In this document: positions 1 through 7,268 of the stretch, in pieces
Numbering within the stretch: position 1 is the first letter of the stretch
Layout of the letters: every line of letters begins with the position of its first letter
NCBI GenBank assembly: GCA_937989585.1
Contig: CALKRW010000009.1
Span: 9,638-73,637 of the forward strand
Reading direction: 5' to 3'
Length of the DNA: 64,000 nt
DNA from: an uncultured Porphyromonadaceae bacterium
GTDB lineage: Bacteria > Bacteroidota > Bacteroidia > Bacteroidales > Muribaculaceae
Made by a program: the position numbers and the translations under genes
Notes under the pieces: generated by a model
The model's input: only the letters and a program-made list of their open reading frames with translations
The model's database searches: none
Told to the model about the DNA's origin: nothing

Positions 1-108
1 AATCGAGCAGTAGACTACGAGCGAGAAGTCGAAGATTTGATAAATAAGTACGCTACAACACCGGCTATTAAGTTGGTCCTTCATCAGAATAGCGGTTTCC
101 CAAAGTAG
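1..108 (+). CDS. 3' end of an unidentified protein (partial)
   Basis: The first 35 codons read open in frame 1 and stop at 106-108. The peptide is mildly charged (ends LVLHQNSGFPK) and has a helical look, but I do not recognise a family from so short a piece. The gene begins outside the window, and a promoter-like element follows 25 nt after its stop, so it appears to be the last gene of its unit. It could also be a chance open frame. Confidence 0.4.
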   Translation, partial: NRAVDYEREVEDLINKYATTPAIKLVLHQNSGFPK

Positions 109-132
109 GGTTACAACTTTCTATCGAAAAAT

Positions 133-164
133 TTTGTTGAATAGGAAAAAAAGAAGTACCTTTG
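133..164 (+). promoter_or_regulatory. Bacteroidetes-type promoter for the small RNA
   Basis: TTTG at 133-136 is followed after exactly 20 nt by TAccTTTG at 157-164, a full match to the -33/-7 consensus of Bacteroidetes sigma-ABfr. Predicted transcription start is near 170, directly before the two-hairpin RNA and with no open reading frame between start and terminator. Confidence 0.7.
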
Positions 165-169
165 CTACA

Positions 170-260
170 TAAATAGTGCTCGTATAGGCTATGTCTCTAT
201 GCCAACACTTAAAAAGGGAAAAGAGGTCGTGGGCTATGTCTCCGCGACCTCGCTTTTTTA
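170..260 (+). ncRNA. Putative small RNA with two hairpins sharing one loop
   Basis: Seen in the sequence: hairpin 1 pairs AGTG (175-178) with CACT (206-209) and GTATAG (182-187) with CTATGC (197-202) around the loop GCTATGTCT (188-196). Hairpin 2 pairs 223-232 with 242-251 over ten base pairs around the identical loop GCTATGTCT (233-241) and is followed by a T-run (254-259), so it also serves as an intrinsic terminator. The stems differ in sequence while the 9-nt loops and closing G-C pairs are the same. A consensus promoter sits just upstream. No plausible protein is encoded. The inference is a free-standing RNA of about 90 nt whose loops bind a protein or base-pair with target mRNAs. I do not recognise it as a named family; an alternative is an attenuator or a 3'-UTR structure of the upstream gene. 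Confidence 0.6.
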
Positions 261-473
261 CCTTATTGTACCATTGGTGCGGATATACTATGACTGGGGA
301 ATTTGATTGCGAAGGTAGTGAAATTTTGTGAGAGTTGTGGGGAGGGGTGGGGGAATTACGGGAATTTTTTGTTACCTTTGCGTGTAGGTATCGTGATTTG
401 GCTGCCGTGGAGGTTCCTGTGGCAGGTGAATCAAGGTATGGTTTTGTTTTATGCTAATCCTTAAGTCGTCACG
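261..473 (+). promoter_or_regulatory. Leader region of the acyltransferase-cls pair
   Basis: A TAccTTTG element at 373-380 could be the -7 box; no clear TTTG lies 19-21 nt upstream of it. The predicted leader of about 85 nt holds a small hairpin, CTGCC (402-406) with GGCAG (421-425). Nothing else is recognisable here. Confidence 0.4.
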
Positions 474-1439
474 ATGTGGGAAATAATACGATATGAGTCT
501 TCTATGTCCGGACGCTGGGACGAGTTTGTCGGCAATGCGCGCAATGCTACGTTCCTGTTCTGTCGCGGATATATGGATTATCATGCCGACCGTTTTGAGG
601 ACCATTCGCTGCTGGCGCTGAAGAACGGCAAGTTGCGGGCAATATTGCCTGCAAACATTACGTCTGACGGCGTTCTACATTCCCATCAGGGACTTACCTA
701 CGGGGGATGGATACTCCCGAAGGCACATTTTGATGCAACGGACATGCTGGAGATGTGGAATGCATGGCTTGAGTATTGTGCAGATCAGGCTATTAAATCG
801 ATTGACTATAAACCTCTGCCGTGGATTTATGCCTCACGTCCCTCGCAGGAGGATATTTATGCCTTGTTCCGTTGCGGTGCCGTTCAGGATGCGGTGAATC
901 TATCATCGACGATATGTCTTGGCGATAATCCGGGATTCGACACCATGCGGCGCCGTCATCTTCGTCAGGCCACGGCAAGCGGTTGCGTGGTAGTGGAGAC
1001 AGACGACTGCGAGGCTTTCATGGCGCTGGTTGAGTCGTGCCTTAGAGAGCGGCACGGAGTCGCCCCGGTTCATACGGCACAGGAAATGAGATTGCTCAAG
1101 GACCGTTTCCCCGAGAGGATAAGGATGTTCGTGGCGAGACTTGATGATGAGATTCATGCCGGCATGATGGTCTATGATACAGGAATCGTAGCGCATGGCC
1201 AGTATATTTCGTCGACAGCCGAGGGGCGTAGGCTGAATCTGCTGACTCCGCTCTTCCATAAACTCATTTTCGAGACATTCGCTGACCGGCGCTATTTCGA
1301 TTTCGGCATCTCGAACGAGGATAACGGGCGTTATCTCAACGGACCGCTGCTACACTCAAAGGCAACTATGGGTGCAACGGGAGTCGCATATCCACGCTAT
1401 ATGATAAAAGTTTCAGAATCCATAATTCGCAGACCATGA
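474..1439 (+). CDS. FemAB/GNAT-like acyltransferase
   Basis: The 321-residue soluble protein looks like the Acetyltransf_6/FemAB-like group of the GNAT fold, which transfers acyl or aminoacyl groups to small molecules or envelope precursors. The resemblance is in overall layout: an N-terminal half with FLFCRGYMDYH and LTYGGW, and a C-terminal half with FDFGISNEDNGRYLN, the type of segment that ends this fold. There is no signal peptide or membrane segment, so it should act in the cytosol. Its stop overlaps the start of cardiolipin synthase (ATGA-type overlap at 1436-1439), so the two are translationally coupled, which suggests a lipid or envelope role. The exact substrate cannot be read from the sequence. 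Confidence 0.65.
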   Translation: MWEIIRYESSMSGRWDEFVGNARNATFLFCRGYMDYHADRFEDHSLLALKNGKLRAILPANITSDGVLHSHQGLTYGGWILPKAHFDATDMLEMWNAWLEYCADQAIKSIDYKPLPWIYASRPSQEDIYALFRCGAVQDAVNLSSTICLGDNPGFDTMRRRHLRQATASGCVVVETDDCEAFMALVESCLRERHGVAPVHTAQEMRLLKDRFPERIRMFVARLDDEIHAGMMVYDTGIVAHGQYISSTAEGRRLNLLTPLFHKLIFETFADRRYFDFGISNEDNGRYLNGPLLHSKATMGATGVAYPRYMIKVSESIIRRP

Positions 1440-2878
1440 TAGATGCTTTCACACTGACGCTCGGTACAGGATGGCTTTATTACGCCTTCATGACGGTGTA
1501 CGTAGTCACTGTCGTGGTGATTCTGCTTGTCATTATCACCGAGAACCGCAATCCGGTCAAATCACTCGCATGGATAACGGTGCTGTTCCTGATGCCTATT
1601 GCCGGTGTCATATTATATATTGTTTTCGGACGCTCGATAAAGAATACCCGCATGATATCGCGCCGTAACCGACGGCGCCTGAAACGTGCGGAAAATGCAC
1701 GGCCCGTGGACATGCGCTCGCAAGGACTGGGTGAGGAGTCATTATCCCAGATAAGACTGGCCCGCTCTCTTACAGGTTCGCTATATTATCCCGACAATGA
1801 GATTGAGATCTTTACAAACGGCAAGGAGAAATTCGCCGCTCTTGCCGAAGACCTTCGTCGTGCAGAAAAATACATCAACCTTCAGTACTATATTTTCGCG
1901 GATGATAAGACCGGCAGTGAAATTGCCGACATCCTGATTGAACGCGCCAAGGCCGGTGTCGTGGTCCGAGTGATTTATGACCATGTCGGTTCGTTCCACA
2001 CCTCGCGCAAGTTTATCAAGCGTATGGTGAATGCCGGAATACAGATTTATCCTTTCTTTAAGGTGTCGTTCCCAGTCCTGGGTACCCGTATCAACTGGCG
2101 CAACCACCGTAAACTTGTCATAATAGACGGTCGCGTAGGTTATGTAGGAGGGATGAATATTGCTGACAGATATGTCTTTGGGAACAGACTGGGGATGTGG
2201 CGTGACACACATCTGCGCATCGAGGGACCAGCGGTAGGCGCATTGCAGTATTCATTCGCCGTTGACTGGAACTTCATGGGCCGTCCGCTGATAGAGGAAA
2301 CCACAGACTTCTGTAATGCTCCCGACAGCCGCATAGGCGCGCAACTGATTACCTCAGGCCCTACATCGCAGTGGAGCAACGTGGCTATGATGTTCCACCG
2401 CGCAATCTGTGGAGCGAAGAGTCACATATATATACAGACGCCGTATTTCCTGCCGACCGAAGGTCTGCTGAAAGCATTGCAGAGCGCGTCGCTGGCCAAG
2501 GTCGACGTGCGCCTGATGATTCCACGCCGGTCGGACAGCGACCTTCTGCGCTACGCATCCGATTCCTATCTCGAGCAATGCATGCAGGCCGGTATCAAGA
2601 TTTATCTTTACGACGCGGGAATGCTACATGCCAAGACAATCATTATTGATGACGAACTTTGTTCTGTTGGATCGACCAACTTTGACTTCCGCAGTTTCGA
2701 GTATAATTTCGAGTCGAACCTCTTCATCTATTCACGCGAGTTCAACGAGAGGATGACGAAAGTGTTTATGGACGATCAGGAAAAATGCCACCGTCTGACT
2801 CCAGAGGAATGGCGCAAGCGGCCGTTCATAAAAAAATTCACAGAATCGGTAGTGCGCTTGATCTCACCCATACTCTGA
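1436..2878 (+). CDS. cls: Cardiolipin synthase
   Basis: This 480-residue membrane enzyme joins two phosphatidylglycerol molecules to make cardiolipin and glycerol. Two N-terminal membrane helices (about residues 12-34 and 42-62, the PLDc_N region) anchor it. Two phospholipase-D HKD motifs follow: H224-K226-D231 in NHRKLVIID and H398-K400-D405 in HAKTIIID, each with the downstream glycine/asparagine residues typical of the family (GGMN; GSTNFD). Length is standard for bacterial ClsA-type enzymes. It overlaps the preceding acyltransferase gene by four bases and is probably expressed from the same promoter. Confidence 0.95.
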   Translation: MIDAFTLTLGTGWLYYAFMTVYVVTVVVILLVIITENRNPVKSLAWITVLFLMPIAGVILYIVFGRSIKNTRMISRRNRRRLKRAENARPVDMRSQGLGEESLSQIRLARSLTGSLYYPDNEIEIFTNGKEKFAALAEDLRRAEKYINLQYYIFADDKTGSEIADILIERAKAGVVVRVIYDHVGSFHTSRKFIKRMVNAGIQIYPFFKVSFPVLGTRINWRNHRKLVIIDGRVGYVGGMNIADRYVFGNRLGMWRDTHLRIEGPAVGALQYSFAVDWNFMGRPLIEETTDFCNAPDSRIGAQLITSGPTSQWSNVAMMFHRAICGAKSHIYIQTPYFLPTEGLLKALQSASLAKVDVRLMIPRRSDSDLLRYASDSYLEQCMQAGIKIYLYDAGMLHAKTIIIDDELCSVGSTNFDFRSFEYNFESNLFIYSREFNERMTKVFMDDQEKCHRLTPEEWRKRPFIKKFTESVVRLISPIL

Positions 2879-2935
2879 GAGTCAAGGTGTTGTAAAATAT
2901 GACATAAAAAAGTTCAAAAAATTTAGTCTGAAAAA

Positions 2936-2966
2936 TTTGCAGAATAAAAAAATATGCCTACCTTTG
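2936..2966 (+). promoter_or_regulatory. Promoter of the tRNA-Gly/tRNA-Leu unit
   Basis: TTTG (2936-2939), 19 nt, then TAccTTTG (2959-2966). This is a near-consensus Bacteroidetes promoter about 30 nt before the first tRNA. Confidence 0.7.
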
Positions 2967-2997
2967 CAACGTCAAAACGACAACGACCCTTGAAATT

Positions 2998-3070
<73 letters not shown>

Positions 3071-3099
3071 CAAATGCTTAACAAGCGACTGACCAACCT

Positions 3100-3183
3100 G
3101 TCCGGGTGGTGGAATTGGTAGACACGCTACTTTGAGGGGGTAGTGGCAGAAATGCTGTGGGAGTTCGAATCTCCTCTCGGACA
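3100..3183 (+). tRNA. tRNA-Leu(GAG)
   Basis: An 84-nt class II tRNA with a long variable arm. The acceptor GTCCGGG pairs with CTCGGAC, with discriminator A at 3183 as leucine tRNAs require. The anticodon loop TTGAGGG gives GAG, which reads CUC/CUU. It lies 29 nt after tRNA-Gly and just before a strong terminator. Confidence 0.93.
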
Positions 3184-3187
3184 CAAG

Positions 3188-3226
3188 AAAAACCGCAAGA
3201 ACTGATTTTTCAGTCTTGCGGTTTTT
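3188..3226 (+). terminator. Intrinsic terminator of the tRNA unit
   Basis: AAAAACCGCAAG-A-ACTG (3188-3204) pairs with CAGTCTTGCGGTTTTT (3211-3226) with a single bulged A and a 6-nt loop. It lies only 4 nt after the tRNA-Leu. Confidence 0.9.
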
Positions 3227-3660
3227 CCGTTTATACCACCACCATCGTCTTTGGCGTCATTCAAATTATCTTCTTATCTGCGTTTCTGATTATCGGGATA
3301 TTCTGAAAGTGTAAAGGTAGCAATTAGATTTATTTTTTAAGCATGTGGGTGAAAACTATTTATCTTTTGCCTTGTTAGACTCATAAAGACATTGTGCTTT
3401 TACAGACATCACATTTGGCTTGAAATTTTGTCCGATATCATCGTCGCATTATTCGTTAGTGTTTATTTTGAGGTCATTTTATAATTCGGTGATAATAAAA
3501 ATACAACATTTCTGTAAAAATGTGTGTATTTATGGAAAATATTATATACATTTGCCATCGTTATAATTAACAATATCTAATCCATGCGAGTCATCGGGTA
3601 AAAGGAATCCGGTCCGATGTCCTCCAAATTCATTTCCGGATTCCCCATTAGGTTTATTTC
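3227..3660 (+). promoter_or_regulatory. AT-rich region with promoter and leader hairpin of the LRR gene
   Basis: TAcaTTTG at 3547-3554 is a good -7 element; the -33 position (about 3521) has only TGTG. The predicted leader of about 100 nt carries a perfect 9-bp inverted repeat, GGAATCCGG (3604-3612) and CCGGATTCC (3636-3644), with a 23-nt loop, ending 16 nt before the ATG. The hairpin lacks a T-run and so is not a terminator; it could affect translation or mRNA stability. Between 3227 and 3540 I see no gene. Confidence 0.5.
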
Positions 3661-6600
3661 ATGAAAAGATTTTTTACACTTGCATTTCTGGCGATTGCAT
3701 TGCCGGCAGTGTTTGCGCAGACATCGTTTCAAGACGGACAACTGACGTATACGGTGACCTCGGGCACTAATGTAGAAGTCAGTAGCGTAAATGACAAGGA
3801 TGCATCCGGTAATGTCATCTCGACCATCACCGTGCCTGCGACAGTCAGTTATCAGAACACCGAGTATGCGGTTACGCGCATTGGCGAACGGGCTTTCCAG
3901 TACCGTAAGATGGCAAAAGTTATTCTGCCAAATTCCATCGTATCAATTGGCACACAGGCTTTCTCATCAACAGACAATATGACAGGCATTGAGTTGCCGT
4001 CTTCGCTTAAGACCATTGATAATTTTGGATTCTCCTATACCAACCTTACTGAGATTGATATTCCTGCGTCTGTAGAATCAATAGGTAACAGTGCGTTCGC
4101 CTCGTGCCGTAAACTTGCCAAGGTAACGATGCACGACGGCCTAAAGACGATTGGATCCTCTGTATTCTATCATAATGCCCTTAGCGAGGTGACCGTACCG
4201 TCTACAGTCTCGGAACTTGGCGACAAGGCATTCCTTGAATGCGACCAACTTGTAAAGGCAACGATTTCGGAAGGTGTTACCCGTTTCGGCGACGGCGTAT
4301 TCGCCTTATGTAAGAATCTCAGGACTGTCAACTTCCCGTCGACGCTTACCGAAATAGGTCTGGAGTGTTTCATGGGCTGCAAGACGCTTACGGCTGTAAC
4401 TATCGGTCCGTCGCTGGAAACCATAGGACAGTCGGCATTTGGTAACAGCGGTATCGTGACTTTCAATATAGACCCTGCCAACAAAAACTTTGTGCTAGAA
4501 GCCGGTATACTCTATGCCGCCGACAAGCATATGCTGTATGCCGTACCCATGAAAGGGGTAACAGCCGTCGATGTCAACAGCAAGTGCATCGGTATCAGTG
4601 GCGGAGCCTTCTGGGGGAGTGAGGTCACAAAAGTGAAACTTCCTGATGGAATGCTCGCCATAGACGACTATGCCTTCTGCCAGTCGCCGCTTGCCGAAAT
4701 CAATTTCCCCAACAGCATCACTTATATGGGAGAACAGGCTTTCGCCGCCACAATGCTGACCAGTGTTGTACTTCCTGCAAACATGCCCTATGTATTCGAC
4801 GGAGTATTTGCAGGCTGCACTAAACTGACCGATGTCACTATTCCTTCCGGCTGCAAGATGATCTATAACCATGCGTTCCATAACGATGCAGCCATCAAGA
4901 GTTTCACCTGCCTGGGCTCTGTTCCTCCGGTTATCGACGATTTCTACGAGACATACGATAACCCCTTCTACGGCATTCCTGAAAAGACACCGCTGTATGT
5001 CCCCAAAGGCTGCGTAGCCGCCTATACACAGGCAGGCTGGGGAAGTGACTTCAAGGTAATGGAAGGTGACTTCTCGGTATTCACCTATACCTCTGCAACA
5101 CCTGCAAACGGTGCCACTCTCGGCAAATATGCCGAAATGAAAGCAGACATCGTTTTCCCGTCAGACATCACCATAGTTCAGTCCCAGCCTGAGGTATTCC
5201 TTCGAAAGGGGAGCGAACTCAGTGGAAGGGTGATTGCTCCCGATGACTGCTGGAAAGCCACGACCGGAGACAACAAACGGACTCTTCGGGTGTGGGGCAG
5301 TGACTATGACGGCTACACACAGACATTCACAGCCGAGAATGACGCACAGTATTATCTTGTTATTCCGGCAGGTGTCGTAAAGAATGCCGCCGGTGACCTC
5401 AACGAGAAAATCGTGCTTGAATGGAATGGTCCCGAAACCCCCAAGGCACTTGCCGTCACTTCGACAGATCCCGCAAATGGCACAACATTGCCTGCCAAAT
5501 ATGTGGACATGGCTTTCACCGTCACTTTCGATGAGGATGTTACCGTAACACAAAACTCACCAGCCGCCAAATTAACCATCGGTGCAGCCGAAGGCGAAGA
5601 AATCCCCGCTGAAAGTGCATGGAATGTAACAAAAGAGTCTTCAAAGAGCATCAAGGTATGGGCTTCGGATTACGACGGCTATACCCAGGCATTCCGCCCG
5701 AAGAAAGCAACCAAGTATTTCATGACCATTCCCGCAGGTATTGTCAAGAATGCCTCAGGCATATCCAACGAACAGATAGTAATCGAACTTAATGGTCCTG
5801 CCGCCGCCGAACTCAATGTAGTCTCGACTACACCCGCCAGCAAGACTACAGTCGAGGGTGTGACCAACATGAGTTTCGACATCACCTTCGATGCCGAAGT
5901 AAGCGTCGCAAATGCCTCACCCGCCGCACGTCTTTGCCAGGGCAGCGAGTCGGGCACACCTATCGAACCCGATGACAAATGGGTCGCCTCGCTTCAGGGC
6001 GACAAGAAGACAGTACGTGTATGGGCATCGGATTATGACGGCTACACACAGACTTTCAAACCCGAGGAAGGCTTCACATACTACATGGTGATTCCTGCCG
6101 GCATAGCCAAGAATGCCGACGGCTCTGAAAATAAGGAAATCACTATCATTCTCTACGGACCTGAGAAAGCCCAGCCGCTGACTGTTGTAAGCACAACGCC
6201 TGCCGACGGCACCGAACTTGAGAACAAATATGTCGGAATGTCCTTCACCGTAGAATTCAGTGATGACGTGACAGTCGCCGTAGCGTCGCCTGATGCCAGA
6301 CTGCACGAAGGTTCGCTTACAGGGTCGACCATCGACCCCGACGACTGCTGGAAGGCAAGCGCCGAGGGTAAAAACGCAGTCCGTGTATGGGCTGCCGACT
6401 ACGACGGTTTCCTGCAGTCGTTCAAGCCGGTCGAAGGTGCCAAGTATTATATGGTAATTCCTGCAGGTATAGTCAAAACTGCAGACGGCCGAGTCAATGA
6501 GGAGGTGGTCATCATGCTCAACGGTCCTGCTCCCGCTCCTGCCGAACTGGAAGTAGTCAGCACCAATCCTGCCAACGGTTCGGAATATCAGTCAGATTGG

Positions 6601-7050
6601 GCAGACATGAAGTTTGAGGTAACTTTCTCAGCCCCGGTCACTGTTGTAAAGGCTAACCCCGACTGCAAGCTCTATGTAGGCGAAGCAGGCGGAAGTAGCG
6701 TTGATCCAGATGACAAGTGGGTGGCCACCCTTCAGGGGGACAATAAGACCGTGAACTTCTGGGCCTCAGACTACGATGGCTTCCTGCAGGTATTCAAGGT
6801 TGACCAGGACAAGTACGTCATGGCTATTCCCGCAGGTGTCGTCAAGGACGCAAGCGGAGCAATCAACGGCGAAATCACCATCACAGTCTACCGTAAGGGT
6901 ATGAGCGGAATCGGAGCCATAACAGCCGACGGTAATGAAGTCGAAGGTTACTATGACCTTAACGGACGTAGAGTCAACGGACTGCTTCAAGGCAAGGTGA
7001 CAATCGTACGCTTCACCAATGGCCACAGCATAAAGATGCACGCTCGCTGA
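3661..7050 (+). CDS. Secreted BspA-type LRR protein with five Ig-like repeats
   Basis: This 1129-residue protein has a signal peptide (residues 1-20, ending FAQ). About 12 BspA/Treponema-type leucine-rich repeats (LRR_5; units such as LPSSLKTIDNFGFSYTNLTE) fill about residues 50-470. Five tandem domains of about 120 residues follow (about 478-1080). Each starts with a TPANG-type turn and ends with VIPAGIVKNA..NGP; they resemble Big_5/SbsA Ig-like domains and share a W-x-SDYDG signature. Repeats 1-3 continue with YTQ, repeats 4-5 with FLQ, so the array grew by duplication. The last 35 residues (YYDLNGRRV...VTIVRFTNGHSIKM) match the style of a type A T9SS C-terminal sorting domain, so surface secretion through the gldK-N/porT machinery in this window is the likely fate. 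BspA proteins are surface adhesins or ligand-binding proteins; the ligand here is unknown. Confidence 0.85.
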   Translation: MKRFFTLAFLAIALPAVFAQTSFQDGQLTYTVTSGTNVEVSSVNDKDASGNVISTITVPATVSYQNTEYAVTRIGERAFQYRKMAKVILPNSIVSIGTQAFSSTDNMTGIELPSSLKTIDNFGFSYTNLTEIDIPASVESIGNSAFASCRKLAKVTMHDGLKTIGSSVFYHNALSEVTVPSTVSELGDKAFLECDQLVKATISEGVTRFGDGVFALCKNLRTVNFPSTLTEIGLECFMGCKTLTAVTIGPSLETIGQSAFGNSGIVTFNIDPANKNFVLEAGILYAADKHMLYAVPMKGVTAVDVNSKCIGISGGAFWGSEVTKVKLPDGMLAIDDYAFCQSPLAEINFPNSITYMGEQAFAATMLTSVVLPANMPYVFDGVFAGCTKLTDVTIPSGCKMIYNHAFHNDAAIKSFTCLGSVPPVIDDFYETYDNPFYGIPEKTPLYVPKGCVAAYTQAGWGSDFKVMEGDFSVFTYTSATPANGATLGKYAEMKADIVFPSDITIVQSQPEVFLRKGSELSGRVIAPDDCWKATTGDNKRTLRVWGSDYDGYTQTFTAENDAQYYLVIPAGVVKNAAGDLNEKIVLEWNGPETPKALAVTSTDPANGTTLPAKYVDMAFTVTFDEDVTVTQNSPAAKLTIGAAEGEEIPAESAWNVTKESSKSIKVWASDYDGYTQAFRPKKATKYFMTIPAGIVKNASGISNEQIVIELNGPAAAELNVVSTTPASKTTVEGVTNMSFDITFDAEVSVANASPAARLCQGSESGTPIEPDDKWVASLQGDKKTVRVWASDYDGYTQTFKPEEGFTYYMVIPAGIAKNADGSENKEITIILYGPEKAQPLTVVSTTPADGTELENKYVGMSFTVEFSDDVTVAVASPDARLHEGSLTGSTIDPDDCWKASAEGKNAVRVWAADYDGFLQSFKPVEGAKYYMVIPAGIVKTADGRVNEEVVIMLNGPAPAPAELEVVSTNPANGSEYQSDWADMKFEVTFSAPVTVVKANPDCKLYVGEAGGSSVDPDDKWVATLQGDNKTVNFWASDYDGFLQVFKVDQDKYVMAIPAGVVKDASGAINGEITITVYRKGMSGIGAITADGNEVEGYYDLNGRRVNGLLQGKVTIVRFTNGHSIKMHAR

Positions 7051-7081
7051 TAGGTCTTACATCTCTTAATCCAGAATAATG

Positions 7082-7121
7082 TGACGGTCGCTCGCACTCG
7101 CGCAGTGCAGGGCGGCCGTCA
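7082..7121 (+). terminator. GC-rich hairpin after the LRR gene
   Basis: TGACGG (7082-7087) pairs with CCGTCA (7116-7121), with CGC/GCG and GCAC/GTGC pairings stacked inside. No T-run follows directly, so termination here is possible but not certain. Confidence 0.4.
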
Positions 7122-7268
7122 TTGTGTGATACGGGGTCTGTTTTATTTATGTTGTGCCGGATCGGTCAACTATTTATAATGCGGTTTGTTAGTTGAATAA
7201 GGACATTTGTGACGTCTGCTGCACATTTGCCACCGGTAACTATATTGACAAAATATACTCGTATTATT

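Noticed and set aside
5080..6900. Repeats considered as a CRISPR array or insertion element
   Set aside because: They are about 360 bp, stay in frame and encode diverged protein domains.
7209..7268. GTG start giving nifJ 20 extra residues
   Set aside because: The extra residues do not resemble PFOR N-termini; the ATG at 7269 starts a normal one.
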